64,000 bases of DNA from Levilactobacillus wangkuiensis (GCF_016861605.1 NZ_BOLM01000002.1:1-64000); one strand, 5' to 3'; counted from the first letter of the stretch, positions 38,374 through 47,344 are shown. Notes: generated by a model not told the origin, from the letters alone. Numbers and translations: made by a program.

Positions 38374-38832
38374 TTGGTAACAGCACAAGTGGTCTTTGCC
38401 ACCATCACCGGCAATAACGAAGACGTTGCGGACATCGTCACGGAAAAATTGGAAGACCTGGGATGTCAGGTCACCGAGACAGAAATTTCACAGACGGACG
38501 CCGCCGAGTTTGAAAACGTCGACATCTGTGTGGTCTGTGCCTACACCTACGACGAAGGCTCCCTTCCCGACGAAGGCATGGACTTCTACGAGGACCTCCA
38601 GTCCATCGACCTGACCGATAAAATTTACGGCGTGGCCGGTTCCGGCGATACCTTCTATGGCGAATACTACAACACCACGGTGGATCACTTTGACGCCACC
38701 TTCCAGAAGACTGGTGCCATTCGCGGTGCAGCTCCCGTTAAAATTAACTTGGCACCGGATCAGGCCGCCATCGACCAGCTCGACGCCATGGTCCAACAGC
38801 TCGTGGACACCTACCACGCTAAACACAGCTAA
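38374..38832 (+). CDS. short-chain flavodoxin
   Basis: A 152-residue flavodoxin. The FMN phosphate loop is ATITGNNEDVA near the N-terminus, and the isoalloxazine loops are YTYDEGSLPDE and GSGDTFYGEYYN. Highly acidic, as expected for an electron carrier. AAGGAG is eight bases from the TTG at 38374; the GTG at 38365 overlaps that site and is rejected. It is a single gene; repeat A10 starts within a few bases of the stop codon. Confidence 0.88.
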   Translation: MVTAQVVFATITGNNEDVADIVTEKLEDLGCQVTETEISQTDAAEFENVDICVVCAYTYDEGSLPDEGMDFYEDLQSIDLTDKIYGVAGSGDTFYGEYYNTTVDHFDATFQKTGAIRGAAPVKINLAPDQAAIDQLDAMVQQLVDTYHAKHS

Positions 38833-38837
38833 CTCTT

Positions 38838-39020
38838 TCGTTCCCGGCGGCGGGCTCAAGGTGCCCTGCTGTGGGGCCGGTTCCAGCCAAAGGGCGGGCT
38901 TCCACCTCAACTTTGAGCCTGAGAATCGGTCTCAAAGGTTGTCCCATGCTCTAAGCTGAGAAAAATCACTCAGCTAAGACCATCGACACAGCTGGTCACC
39001 TTGGCCCACCTCTGGTCACT
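38838..39020 (+). repeat. family A structured repeat, copy A10
   Basis: Core begins at 38840, seven bases after the flavodoxin stop, in sense orientation. CTCAAGGTGCC pairs with the GGTCACCTTGG arm. The first hairpin has loop CCAAAGGGC, the form shared with family B. Confidence 0.9.
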
Positions 39021-39129
39021 GACGTTTGTGGTCTTTAGGCGGCTTTGGTGGCTATCCACGAATTGCTGGTCTTTGTTTTACTTTCTATCCGTATTTGATT
39101 CTATGTCTCACAATTATATTAATACGCAC

Positions 39130-39169
39130 AAATAAAGCCTCCCACCGACAAACTTGTTGGTAGGAGGCT
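39130..39169 (-). terminator. terminator of the YihY gene
   Basis: Minus-strand stem AGCCTCCTACC with GGTGGGAGGCT, followed by TTTATTTG, seven bases after the stop codon. Confidence 0.82.
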
Positions 39170-39175
39170 CTTTGC

Positions 39176-40096
39176 TTATTTCTCTTTATTTTTTAAATGA
39201 TATTTGCGATACCTTAACAGGTTGGGGATGGCCAACGCCTTTTGTTCCTCGATGGCCCCCACGATTAACTCCTGGATGGCCGCGTTCAACACGGCCCCAA
39301 ACATCAGGATCAATCCGGTGAAGTCCAACCAGAACATTAAGAAGATGAACGTTCCAATCGTTTTATAGCTATCGATGTTGTGCACGAAGTATTTCACGTA
39401 GATGGAAAACGCCTGCGAGAGGAGCAACCAACCCACCGTGGCGACCAGGGCCCCGGGCCACACGAACCGCCATTTTAACTTAGCGTTGGGCACGAAGTAA
39501 AAGAGAATCATCAACACGACGAAGACCACGAAAAACGTAAACGGCCATTTCAACGCGTTAACGTACCCCAGAATCGCCCGTGGCAGGTGTAGCAAAGGGG
39601 TCAGCTTTTCCAACACGATTTGCCCGAAACTAAAAAAGATCATGAGGGCAAACAGGAAGGCAATCAGCACGACCATCCAGAAAAATGCTACGACCCGATT
39701 GACGAACGCATTTTGATTCTTCGCGACGCCATAGGCCCGGTTGACGGTTCGTTGGAACGCCGCAACCGCCCGGGAGGATGACCAGATGGACACGATAACC
39801 CCAATGGACAGCACGCCCCCGCTCCGATTATTCAGGAACGAGTGAATGATGGGCTCCAACATGTCAAAAATACTTTCGGGCACCATTGGCTCAATGCTAT
39901 CCAGCACCGTCGACGTTTGAATATTTAAATAAGGTAAGATACTGGCTAGCACCAGCAGGGCTGGGAATAGCGACAGCAACGTATAATAGGCCAAAACGAC
40001 GGCGGAATCGGACACGTTGGCCATCGTGTAGTGCTTCATGATGGTTCCGTAAACGTGCTTGAGTTGCGCGCCCCGTTTGCGCCACTGAGTGGTCAA
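39176..40096 (-). CDS. YihY/UPF0761 (RNase BN/BrkB-like) membrane protein
   Basis: A 306-residue membrane protein with about six helices. Family motifs seen are VLAYYTLLSLFPALLVL at the first helix, IWSSSRAVAAFQRTVNRAYG in the middle and GALVATVGWLLLSQAFSIYV later. The family was once named RNase BN in error; function is unknown. The start is the TTG at 40096, ten bases after GGAGG. The open frame continues 52 codons upstream, but that stretch is translated repeat A11, so the longer protein is an artefact. Confidence 0.85.
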   Translation of the reverse strand: MTTQWRKRGAQLKHVYGTIMKHYTMANVSDSAVVLAYYTLLSLFPALLVLASILPYLNIQTSTVLDSIEPMVPESIFDMLEPIIHSFLNNRSGGVLSIGVIVSIWSSSRAVAAFQRTVNRAYGVAKNQNAFVNRVVAFFWMVVLIAFLFALMIFFSFGQIVLEKLTPLLHLPRAILGYVNALKWPFTFFVVFVVLMILFYFVPNAKLKWRFVWPGALVATVGWLLLSQAFSIYVKYFVHNIDSYKTIGTFIFLMFWLDFTGLILMFGAVLNAAIQELIVGAIEEQKALAIPNLLRYRKYHLKNKEK

Positions 40097-40121
40097 GGTG
40101 TTCGAACCTCCTTTTTCTAGA

Positions 40122-40344
40122 AGATGGGTTGGTCGGTATCTTACGTTCCCGGCGGCGGGCTCAAGGAGTCCTGCTGTGGGGCCGGTTTCAGCCAAAGAGC
40201 GGGCTTCCACCTCAACTTTGAGCCTGGGGTGCGGTCTCAAAGGTTGTCCCATGCTCTAAGCTGAGAAAAATCACTCAGCTAAGACCATCGACACAGCTGG
40301 TCACCTTGGCCCGCCTCTGGTCACTGACACTGACCAAACCATCT
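40122..40344 (+). repeat. family A structured repeat, copy A11
   Basis: Core 40145-40325. Outer arms AGATGGGTTGGTCGGTATC (40122-40140) and GACACTGACCAAACCATCT (40326-40344) pair over 19 bases with wobbles, sequences not shared with other copies. It begins 26 bp from the YihY start codon, antisense to it, leaving no room for a normal promoter in between. Confidence 0.93.
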
Positions 40345-40531
40345 TCTATTTGTGTCTCGAATTGTTTTCTGTTGGTAATCTATTTATCGTCAACTTGATT
40401 GTCCACAAAATCAATCACTATACCCAATCGTAACTTGTCCTAGTAATTGTGACCGCGATTTATTAGTTTACCAATTCTCCAACTATCTCGCAATAGCCTA
40501 TTCGTCTTACTCTAACTAAACGCCATCGCTA

Positions 40532-41389
40532 TTAGAATGATCCGTAATCCTCAGCGAACTTCAGCGTGCCAATCATCTTTTCCAGCGTCTTGCGGCTGAA
40601 GCGCACCCGCTTGGCCTGACGGAAGGATTCGATGAACGTGGCTAAGTCGTCATAGTTGGCGACCGCCGTACAATTATACGCGTCGTGGGCGTTCAGCTTG
40701 GTCTTATTCCCCACGACCAACGAATTGGTACGGTCGTAACGATCGTAGTAATTATAATAGACCAACGGTTTCACAAAGTCGATGATCCGGTCGTTTTTGT
40801 TCTCCAATTGCTTGTGCATCGTAATTTCACTATTGATGTAGCGCACCAACAATTTCGACGAGAGTTCCGCCTGAGTGGCGGGGTTACTGATACCCGTGTG
40901 TAGCGTGATTGAACGTTGCCCGCGGCCCTCTTGTTCCAGGCTCATGGTGTAGCCCTGCGTCAGCGACTCGTTTTCTTCCGATAAATTTGGCAGGAAGAAT
41001 CGGTCTAAGCGGTTAGTCAGTGCCGCAGCGGTATCCTGGTCCTTCTCGCGGTTCTTGAGATTGACCGCCGAGAAGTCGTCCAGACTAGACGAAAAAATTT
41101 CTTCGGAGAGGTCATGAAAAATCATCCCCCGCCAATACTTACTCTCCACGTTAATGACACCAAACGAGGTCACCAGTAAATTATCAATTTGCATGACCCG
41201 CCAGGAATCACCCTCGTTCATTTCCTGAGTCACGGGATTCTTGACCTTGTTGGCAAAGTGCACGTTGCGCAAGATTTTATAATCAAATCGTTCGTTGTGC
41301 TTCTTCGCGGCCTGGTGAATATCCCGCATAATTTCTGACAACTGTTCCGTGGTCTTGATTTCGGCCCGGTCATAAGCCGTCTCAGCCAT
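40532..41389 (-). CDS. NERD-domain protein
   Basis: A 285-residue protein with a nuclease-related (NERD) domain, seen as QIDNLLVTSFGVINVESKYWRG, the counterpart of the usual ID-H-L-V and V-E-x-K core. The C-terminal half is unassigned. The ATG at 41389 has GGAGG eight bases upstream and overlaps the wecB stop codon (ATGGCTGA), so the two are translationally coupled. An earlier in-frame start inside wecB is less likely. Nuclease activity is not certain because the first catalytic positions are diverged. Confidence 0.7.
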   Translation of the reverse strand: MAETAYDRAEIKTTEQLSEIMRDIHQAAKKHNERFDYKILRNVHFANKVKNPVTQEMNEGDSWRVMQIDNLLVTSFGVINVESKYWRGMIFHDLSEEIFSSSLDDFSAVNLKNREKDQDTAAALTNRLDRFFLPNLSEENESLTQGYTMSLEQEGRGQRSITLHTGISNPATQAELSSKLLVRYINSEITMHKQLENKNDRIIDFVKPLVYYNYYDRYDRTNSLVVGNKTKLNAHDAYNCTAVANYDDLATFIESFRQAKRVRFSRKTLEKMIGTLKFAEDYGSF

Positions 41390-42521
41390 TTGCATTTCCT
41401 CCATTGATGGTCGTTTCGATTGCGGCCAAAATTCTTTCTGACGCGTGGCCATCGCCGTATGGGTTCTTGGCCTGCGCCATTTGATCGTACGCCGCCTGGT
41501 CAGATAGCAAGTTTTCCATCGCTGCCGTGACCTTAGCTGGATCGGTGCCGACCAACTTCAACGTTCCGTTCGTGACCCCTTCCGGCCGTTCCGTGGTGTC
41601 CCGCAAAACTAGGACCGGCTTGTTCAATGAGGGGGCTTCTTCCTGCACGCCACCGGAGTCCGTCATGATAAAGTAGCTCCGCGCCGCCATGTTATGGAAA
41701 TCCACGACATCCAGGGGATCAATCAGATGAATCCGATTCATGCCACCCAGCTCTTCGTGAGCAGCCGCCTGAACGACCGGGCTCAAATGAACCGGATAAA
41801 CGACTTCCACGTCCGGATGGGCTTCAACGACCCGCCGCACGGCCTTGAAGACGGCGTGCATAGGCGCACCCTGATTTTCCCGCCGATGCATCGTCAGTAA
41901 GATCATCCGATGATCCGGGGCAACCTGAGTCAGGACGTCATGCTGGTAATTGGCATCCACCGTCTGCTTGAGCGCATCAATGGCCGTGTTCCCGGTCACA
42001 TAGATGTGGTCATCCGGATGGGCCTGCTTCAACAGATTCTGCCGGGATAATTCCGTGGGCGCAAAGTAGAGGTCACTTAAAATATCCGTCAGCTGTCGGT
42101 TCATTTCCTCGGGATACGGAGAGTACTTGTCCCAGGTCCGCAAGCCGGCCTCCACGTGGCCCAGTAGCGTCTGGTGATAAAAGGCACTCACACTGGCAGC
42201 GAAGGTCGTGGTCGTGTCCCCGTGAACCAGCACGATATCTGGCTGGGCCTCGGTCATGACATGATCCAAATGGGTCAAGACCCGCGTGGTGATGTCACTG
42301 AGCGTCTGCTTGGGCTTCATGATATTTAAATCATAATCAGGTTTAATTTTAAAAATTTCAAGCACTTGATCCAGCATTTCCCGGTGTTGGGCCGTGACCA
42401 CGGTAATCGGCGTAAATTCTGCCGGCCGTTGCTGCATCGCTAAAATAATTGGGGCCATCTTAATGGCTTCTGGACGGGTACCAAACACCGTCATAACTTT
42501 AATCGGTTTTGTCACAAACAT
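41382..42521 (-). CDS. wecB: UDP-N-acetylglucosamine 2-epimerase (non-hydrolysing)
   Basis: A 379-residue enzyme interconverting UDP-GlcNAc and UDP-ManNAc, the donor for the ManNAc in teichoic acid linkage units (symbol mnaA in Bacillus). Motifs: VFGTRPEAIKMAPI, VHGDTTTTFAAS, HVEAGLRTWDKYSPYPEEMNR and TDSGGVQEEAPSL. Full length. It is first in a two-gene unit with the NERD gene. Repeat B2 lies upstream. Confidence 0.95.
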   Translation of the reverse strand: MFVTKPIKVMTVFGTRPEAIKMAPIILAMQQRPAEFTPITVVTAQHREMLDQVLEIFKIKPDYDLNIMKPKQTLSDITTRVLTHLDHVMTEAQPDIVLVHGDTTTTFAASVSAFYHQTLLGHVEAGLRTWDKYSPYPEEMNRQLTDILSDLYFAPTELSRQNLLKQAHPDDHIYVTGNTAIDALKQTVDANYQHDVLTQVAPDHRMILLTMHRRENQGAPMHAVFKAVRRVVEAHPDVEVVYPVHLSPVVQAAAHEELGGMNRIHLIDPLDVVDFHNMAARSYFIMTDSGGVQEEAPSLNKPVLVLRDTTERPEGVTNGTLKLVGTDPAKVTAAMENLLSDQAAYDQMAQAKNPYGDGHASERILAAIETTINGGNANG

Positions 42522-42610
42522 TTCCCTCCAAAGTGGTGTTGATTAGGTCAATTATAGCAGAAGCGTGTCGGGCATGTTATTAATTCCGGTTTTTCCTCCC
42601 AAATGCTACA

Positions 42611-42842
42611 CTGAGCGAGAACTGGTTCTTGCACTCGCCTTACCGGGCGGGAAAAATGGACCGGAACGCTGGGGCGGCCGTCCGAAGCCAAAGAGCGGTC
42701 TTCGGACTTGCTTTGAACCTCAAAGAGCGAGTTTCAAAGACACCAGTTCTCTAAGCAACACGGCCCGTTGCTAAGAGAACTCCCACGGCTGAGTCCATTT
42801 TTCCCACCCTCACGGCTGACTGTAAAGCCAGTTCTCACTCAC
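42611..42842 (+). repeat. family B structured repeat, copy B2
   Basis: Core 42645-42810. Outer GGCGGGAAAAATGGACC pairs with the GAGTCCATTTTTCCCACC arm, and further out CTGAGCGAGAACTGG with CCAGTTCTCACTCAC. Third hairpin AGTTCTCTAAGCAAC/GTTGCTAAGAGAACT is perfect. First hairpin CCGAAG/CTTCGG. It lies between divergent wecB and the glycosyltransferase gene, left arm towards wecB. Confidence 0.92.
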
Positions 42843-43143
42843 CGCTCACGTCTGTCTCTACTCCCCCCCGCAATTCTCTTCTCTACTTACGTTCCCAATT
42901 TCCCCTTCAATTTCGTCTAACCAATTCAAATCCCCACTAATTTACGCATCCGAAAGATTGTTTTCAATGCCACTTAATTTGCCCACTGACCATTAAACTC
43001 AATTCACTTCACAACTGTAAGCGGATTCACCCAACTCTTGCTCGTGTCGTTGTAGCGTTGTCACCCACTTTTAAGCGAATTGTCATGGTCAGTCCCGGCC
43101 TTTTGAGGTAAGATAGTAACGTTGTGTGAAAGGAATGTCTACG
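42843..43143. other. intergenic, nothing recognised
   Basis: Pyrimidine-rich sequence upstream of the glycosyltransferase gene. A -10-like TAAGAT near 43110 is the only promoter hint. Confidence 0.35.
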
Positions 43144-44085
43144 ATGAAAAAGTTAAGTCTGGTCGTTCCTTGCTATAACGAGGAGGAGTCTATTCCCTTA
43201 TTTTACCGAACCGTTAGCAAGGTGATCGATTCAATGAACACCCCTACCCCGACGGTTGAGCCGGAGTACATTTTTGTGGATGATGGGTCAAGTGACCACA
43301 CCCTTAAGGAAATGAAAGAATTACACCAAAACCATCCCGAAACGGTCCATTACCGGTCGTTCTCACGGAACTTTGGGAAGGAGTCAGCCCTCGCAGCCGG
43401 GCTACAAGCCACCACTGGGGACATGGTCGCTGTGATGGACGTTGACTTACAAGATCCACCCGAATTATTACCGCAAATGGTCGACCTCATTGAAAATGAC
43501 GACTACGACTGTGTCGGGACAATTCAAAAGGAACGCCGCGGTCAAAGCAAGTTACGGGCCTTTCTGTCCAGCAGCTTTTACCGCGTGATCAATAAGATTT
43601 CGGACGTCCGCATCGAACCCAACGCCCGGGATTACCGGTTAATGACCCGGCAGTTCGTGGATACGGTCACGTCATTGCCCGAATTCAACCGGTTCTCCAA
43701 GGGCATCTTCAGTTGGGTCGGTTTCAAGACGACCTACCTGACCTACGAGAGTCAACCCCGCGCGGCTGGCACCACGCACTGGAACTTACGCCAACTGTTT
43801 GCCTACTCCATTGAAGGCATCATTGACTTCTCCAATGCCCCGTTGCGCCTGGCTACCTGGGTCGGCAGTATTTCTTTTTTTCTGTCGATCATTGGGATAA
43901 TCTTCGTCATCGTTCGCGCGTTAACCGTGGGCGGCGCCGTTGCCGGCTGGCCATCCCTGGTCGCTATCATGCTGTTTATTGGTGGGATTCAATTATTCTG
44001 CCTCGGCATTTTAGGCCAATACATCAATAAAATTTACCTTGAAACGAAACACCGGCCAAAGTACATTGTCCGGGAAGAAGAGTAA
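43144..44085 (+). CDS. GT2 polyprenyl-phosphate glycosyltransferase
   Basis: A 313-residue inverting GT2 enzyme of the bactoprenol/dolichol-phosphate sugar transferase type (GtrB/CsbB-like). The nucleotide-binding start is LSLVVPCYNEEESI, the metal motif is VDDGSSDHT, then VAVMDVDLQDPPE and the catalytic loop FSRNFGKESALAAGL. Two C-terminal membrane helices (residues about 232-300) are typical. It would attach a sugar to undecaprenyl phosphate for decoration of surface polymers. The ATG at 43144 follows AAAGGA by ten bases; earlier starts lack a site. The acceptor polymer is not known. Confidence 0.87.
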   Translation: MKKLSLVVPCYNEEESIPLFYRTVSKVIDSMNTPTPTVEPEYIFVDDGSSDHTLKEMKELHQNHPETVHYRSFSRNFGKESALAAGLQATTGDMVAVMDVDLQDPPELLPQMVDLIENDDYDCVGTIQKERRGQSKLRAFLSSSFYRVINKISDVRIEPNARDYRLMTRQFVDTVTSLPEFNRFSKGIFSWVGFKTTYLTYESQPRAAGTTHWNLRQLFAYSIEGIIDFSNAPLRLATWVGSISFFLSIIGIIFVIVRALTVGGAVAGWPSLVAIMLFIGGIQLFCLGILGQYINKIYLETKHRPKYIVREEE

Positions 44086-44092
44086 GCCTAGG

Positions 44093-44120
44093 GGCTCGGC
44101 ACACGTTGTCGGGCCTTTTT
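44093..44120 (+). terminator. terminator after the GT2 gene
   Basis: GGCTCGGCA with TGTCGGGCC (9 bp with wobbles) followed by TTTTT. Confidence 0.75.
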
Positions 44121-44148
44121 GTCATCCCAGAAAGGTGGTAACTCCCCC

Positions 44149-44613
44149 ATGCTGATTCGTCCATATCGCGCCACAGATTTCGCGGAAATTCGCCAGTTAT
44201 TCAAACAAACCATTCAAACGGTCAATGCGAAAGACTACACGCCGGCACAGCTAGCCGTTTGGATTGGTTCCGACGATGCCCCGACTCGAGCGCGCTGGCA
44301 AACGTCTCTGGCGGCCCACACAACCCGTGTCGCCTGTCAGTCGGGACAAGTGGTGGGCTTTGCCGACATGACCGCCACAGGATATTTAGATCGATTATAC
44401 GTTCATGTCCAGTACCAACACCAAGGCGTTGCCCACGCCTTAATCACCGCCCTGGAACATGCGGTTTCCGCTGACCGGTACACCACTGCCGCATCCATCA
44501 CCGCCCGCCCCTTCTTTGAACACGAAGGTTATCGCGTTATCCGCCTGCAACAGGTGGAACGGGCCGGCATTCACCTAATCAATTACATTATGGAAAAAGC
44601 CAGTAAAAGTTAA
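44149..44613 (+). CDS. GNAT family N-acetyltransferase
   Basis: A 154-residue acetyltransferase. Strand/helix order is normal, with the acetyl-CoA loop in LDRLYVHVQYQHQGVAHALI (Q/R-x-x-G-x-A form). The ATG at 44149 follows AAAGGTGG. It resembles the YafP-type group. Substrate unknown. It lies just after the GT2 terminator and before a bidirectional terminator. Confidence 0.85.
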   Translation: MLIRPYRATDFAEIRQLFKQTIQTVNAKDYTPAQLAVWIGSDDAPTRARWQTSLAAHTTRVACQSGQVVGFADMTATGYLDRLYVHVQYQHQGVAHALITALEHAVSADRYTTAASITARPFFEHEGYRVIRLQQVERAGIHLINYIMEKASKS

Positions 44614-44623
44614 AAATGCGCGT

Positions 44624-44666
44624 AAAAAATCCCCGTAGCCACGTTAACCATGGCTACAGGGATTTT
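44624..44666. terminator. bidirectional terminator
   Basis: AAAATCCCCGTAGCCA pairs with TGGCTACAGGGATTTT, flanked by A and T, between the convergent GNAT and gntP genes. Confidence 0.88.
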
Positions 44667-44687
44667 AATCAATAGCAATAACTTGTA

Positions 44688-46043
44688 TTAGTGAATAATC
44701 ATGTTCATTAAGAGCACCATTAACAACCCAACCACGGAGATAACCGTTTCCAGGGTCGTCCAGACTTGGAACGTTTGCTTAACGCTCAGGTCAAAGTACT
44801 CGGAGAACATCCAGAAACCGGCATCGTTCACGTGAGAAGCCGCTAAGGAACCGGCCCCGATGGCTAAGGCAATCATGACCGGATCAGCACCCAGTGAGTG
44901 CATCAATGGCATAATCAGCCCGGAAGCCGTCATCCCGGAAACCGTGGCGGAGCCCAGGGAAATCCGTAAGATAACGGTAATCAGCCAAGCCAACAGGATT
45001 GGTGAGAACGTGGAGTTCATCATCAACTGTTGCACGGCCTTACCGACCCCACCATCAATCAGAACTTGCTTGAAGGCAGAACCCCCAGCAATCACCATCA
45101 GTAACATGGCAATTGACTTGATGGCGTCTTCCAGCGTGCCACTGATTTCCTTCATGGAACGACCCCGATGGAAACCCATGGACCAGATGGCAAAGAGTAA
45201 GGCGACGACCATGGCGATGACGGGGTTCCCCAGCATCGTGATGACCGCATCCAAACCGTGCGGATTCTTCGGCGCCGTTCCGCCATTGACCGCCATTTGA
45301 TAAATCGTTGCCAAAATCATGAAGACAACTGGGAATAAGGAGGTGAAGACGGACAGACCGAAGCCTGGCGTTTCATCCAAATCGAATTCCTTTACTTCAC
45401 CAAAGGCCGGTAAAGACTTCTTAACGACAAACAATTCTGGATTAAACCGACGGATCACGCGGGTCCAAACTGGCCCAGCAATGATCACACAGGGAATGGC
45501 CACAATGATTCCGACCATTAACATTTCCCCCACGTTAGCCCCTAAAGCCGTCGCAACAGCGGTTGGGGATGGTTGTGGTGGTAAGAATCCTTGGGTCGCA
45601 GACAGTGCGGCTGCCATGGAGATCCCCAGATAGAGGAATGGGACGTCGGCTTCCAACGCAACCGCAAAGACGATTGGCGTTACCAGAACCAGCCCAACTT
45701 CAAATAACAGGGAAATCCCAATCAGGAAGGACGCCACCACAATGGCAACTTGAAGGCGTTTCTTCCCAAAAATCTTGATCAACGTCCGGGCAATTCGGTA
45801 AGAACCCCCAGCGTCAGACACCAACCGACCAATCATGGCCCCGAACCCAAAAACGATAATCAGTTCGCCCATTGAGCTGCCAATACCGTTTTTGATGGAA
45901 TCCGCAATATTTGCGGGGTTCATGCCTAAGCCAAGCGCTACCAAAATAGACGTAGCGATTAATGAAACGAAGGTGTTTAACTTTACTCGAATGATTAAAA
46001 AGAGTAACAGTAAAATACCCAATAATAAAATCACGAACTGCAT
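44688..46043 (-). CDS. gluconate:H+ symporter (GntP family), unlinked copy
   Basis: A 451-residue permease of about 12-14 helices with the GntP signature GAGSLAASHVNDAGFWMFSEYF and the conserved FGFGAMIGRLVSDAGG. It is close in sequence to the permease at 56242 in the gluconate operon, so the window carries two paralogues. It has its own promoter (46122-46150) with a cre-like site upstream, suggesting separate, catabolite-controlled expression. Gluconate or a related sugar acid is the likely substrate. Confidence 0.9.
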   Translation of the reverse strand: MQFVILLLGILLLLFLIIRVKLNTFVSLIATSILVALGLGMNPANIADSIKNGIGSSMGELIIVFGFGAMIGRLVSDAGGSYRIARTLIKIFGKKRLQVAIVVASFLIGISLLFEVGLVLVTPIVFAVALEADVPFLYLGISMAAALSATQGFLPPQPSPTAVATALGANVGEMLMVGIIVAIPCVIIAGPVWTRVIRRFNPELFVVKKSLPAFGEVKEFDLDETPGFGLSVFTSLFPVVFMILATIYQMAVNGGTAPKNPHGLDAVITMLGNPVIAMVVALLFAIWSMGFHRGRSMKEISGTLEDAIKSIAMLLMVIAGGSAFKQVLIDGGVGKAVQQLMMNSTFSPILLAWLITVILRISLGSATVSGMTASGLIMPLMHSLGADPVMIALAIGAGSLAASHVNDAGFWMFSEYFDLSVKQTFQVWTTLETVISVVGLLMVLLMNMIIH

Positions 46044-46121
46044 ATTTCTCTCTCTTTTCTTATGCTCGATTCTGATAAAACCAGCCTGCCGCAGCCAGAA
46101 TTATCTTGTCGCATAAGAACC

Positions 46122-46150
46122 ATTGTATGAAAAATATTTTCAAGTTGCAA
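46122..46150 (-). promoter_or_regulatory. promoter of the unlinked gntP
   Basis: Minus strand -35 TTGCAA (46145-46150), 17-bp spacer, -10 TACAAT (46122-46127). Confidence 0.7.
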
Positions 46151-46195
46151 GGGGGTAACTGAATATTATTTACAGTTTGCTTGTGAAAACAGTCA

Positions 46196-46209
46196 TGAAA
46201 ACGCTATCT
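46196..46209. promoter_or_regulatory. cre-like site (CcpA)
   Basis: TGAAAACGCTATCT matches the cre pattern TGWAANCGNTNWCA except at the last base. It lies about 46 bp upstream of the gntP -35 and overlaps the 3' end of the neighbouring stress-protein gene. Confidence 0.5.
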
Positions 46210-46656
46210 GACAATCATTACGGAAACTGGAGAATATTTTGCCATGTAGGCCGCTTGACTCCCAAAGTATTTCCGCACGCCAGATTGTGAAAGTGACCCC
46301 ACAACTAGCAGGTCTGGTTCAACCTCGGGGATAATCTTTTTCACAATCGTTTCTCCGGGGTCCCCCTCACCGATGATAATTTTCACCTTGGTGATGCCAA
46401 ACCGCCGCGCTAATTTTTCATATTCCTGTAAATGCGCTTGTAAATCACTGCGTTGACCATGCACGTAATCCTTGCTGAGAGCTTGGTAGATATTCATGTT
46501 GTCAGATTCCAGTACGGAACAAATCACTAACTCAGCGTCGTCAAACTTCGCCCGGTTCATCGCGTAACGAAAGGCCAGTTGCGCGTCCGGTGAGTCATCC
46601 ACCCCAACTAAAATTCGGGTAAACTTCTTTGGGTCCATTGATCCGGTAGTGTCCAT
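46204..46656 (-). CDS. universal stress protein (UspA family)
   Basis: A 150-residue single-domain Usp. Start MDTTGSMDPKKFTRILVGVD (ATG at 46656 after GGAGGAG). The nucleotide-binding region reads GEGDPGETIVKKI, then LLVVGSLSQSGVRKYFGSQA, an ATP-loop-like form. A -10 TATAAT lies at 46691-46696, directly next to the left arm of repeat A12. Role: general stress tolerance, mechanism unknown. Confidence 0.9.
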   Translation of the reverse strand: MDTTGSMDPKKFTRILVGVDDSPDAQLAFRYAMNRAKFDDAELVICSVLESDNMNIYQALSKDYVHGQRSDLQAHLQEYEKLARRFGITKVKIIIGEGDPGETIVKKIIPEVEPDLLVVGSLSQSGVRKYFGSQAAYMAKYSPVSVMIVR

Positions 46657-46731
46657 TGAAAACTCCTCCTCACTTTTCTTAGCTACGTCCATTATAGCGG
46701 AAAACGGTTCCATTGGGGAGCCCTTAGGTTA

Positions 46732-46969
46732 GTGAAAATAGGTGGACTAAACTTACCGTTCCCGACGGCAGATTCAAGGTGCCCTGCTGTGGGGAACGGC
46801 TCCAGCCTGAGAAGCGGTCTGGAGCCTCGCCTTGAAACCTCGCTGAGTATCGCGAGTTTCCAAGGTCGTCCCCTGCTGTAGGCCGGGAAGGAACCCCGAC
46901 CAACACCAGCGACACAGCTGGTCACCTTGATCCGCCTCTGGTCACTCACGTTGGTTCAACCATTTTCAC
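46732..46969 (+). repeat. family A structured repeat, copy A12
   Basis: Core 46758-46946. Outer GTGAAAATAGGTGGA pairs with the CAACCATTTTCAC arm. It is a divergent copy: core GGCAGATTCAAGGTG with CACCTTGATCCGCC, third hairpin GGCCGGG with CCCGACC, and a longer second hairpin. Left arm near the Usp promoter, antisense to the gene. Confidence 0.88.
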
Positions 46970-47010
46970 CAGCTGTGTTCCCCCCTCCCCGTTATATCAT
47001 CCATAACTAT

Positions 47011-47042
47011 AAAAAATGGGCACCACCAGTCAGTAGTACCCA
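47011..47042 (-). terminator. terminator of the small membrane protein gene
   Basis: Minus-strand TGGGTACTAC/GTGGTGCCCA (10 bp with wobbles), followed by six T. Confidence 0.8.
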
Positions 47043-47071
47043 CTCAAAACTAATTTTTCATTTTTTCTCAG

Positions 47072-47344
47072 TTACTTAACCCGATCCCGCTTTCGCAACC
47101 AATTGTTTAACCGCAAGAAGAAATAGATAATTGCAACCAACAGACTCCACGCGATCAGTGCCGTGACGACCATGATGCCTAGAGTCGACAGCGAATGGCC
47201 CGTCTGCCACCAATCTTCGACGAGCTCCCAGATTCTGATGCCTGAATGGTGGTGTAGCAAGAAGCTCAGTGGTGCGAATATCAAATCTAAGACGACGCCC
47301 AGTGCAATGAACCCCCAGGCCTCTTTCATGGCTCGCTTGAACAT
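47072..47344 (-). CDS. small two-helix membrane protein, unknown
   Basis: A 90-residue protein: an amphipathic N-terminus, helix one FIALGVVLDLIFAPLSFLL, an extracellular loop with a HHHSGIRIWE stretch, helix two LGIMVVTALIAWSLLVAIIYFF, and a basic C-terminus LRKRDRVK. The ATG at 47344 follows GGAGGAGGGG, a very strong site. It is a lone gene. No family recognised. Confidence 0.65.
   Translation of the reverse strand: MFKRAMKEAWGFIALGVVLDLIFAPLSFLLHHHSGIRIWELVEDWWQTGHSLSTLGIMVVTALIAWSLLVAIIYFFLRLNNWLRKRDRVK

Noticed and set aside
39176-40096. Ribonuclease BN
   Set aside because: The old name for the YihY family is known to be mistaken; the protein is a multi-helix membrane protein with no nuclease motif.
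40097-40252. Long N-terminus of the YihY protein
   Set aside because: The extra 52 residues are translated repeat sequence. A TTG with a good Shine-Dalgarno at 40096 is the better start.
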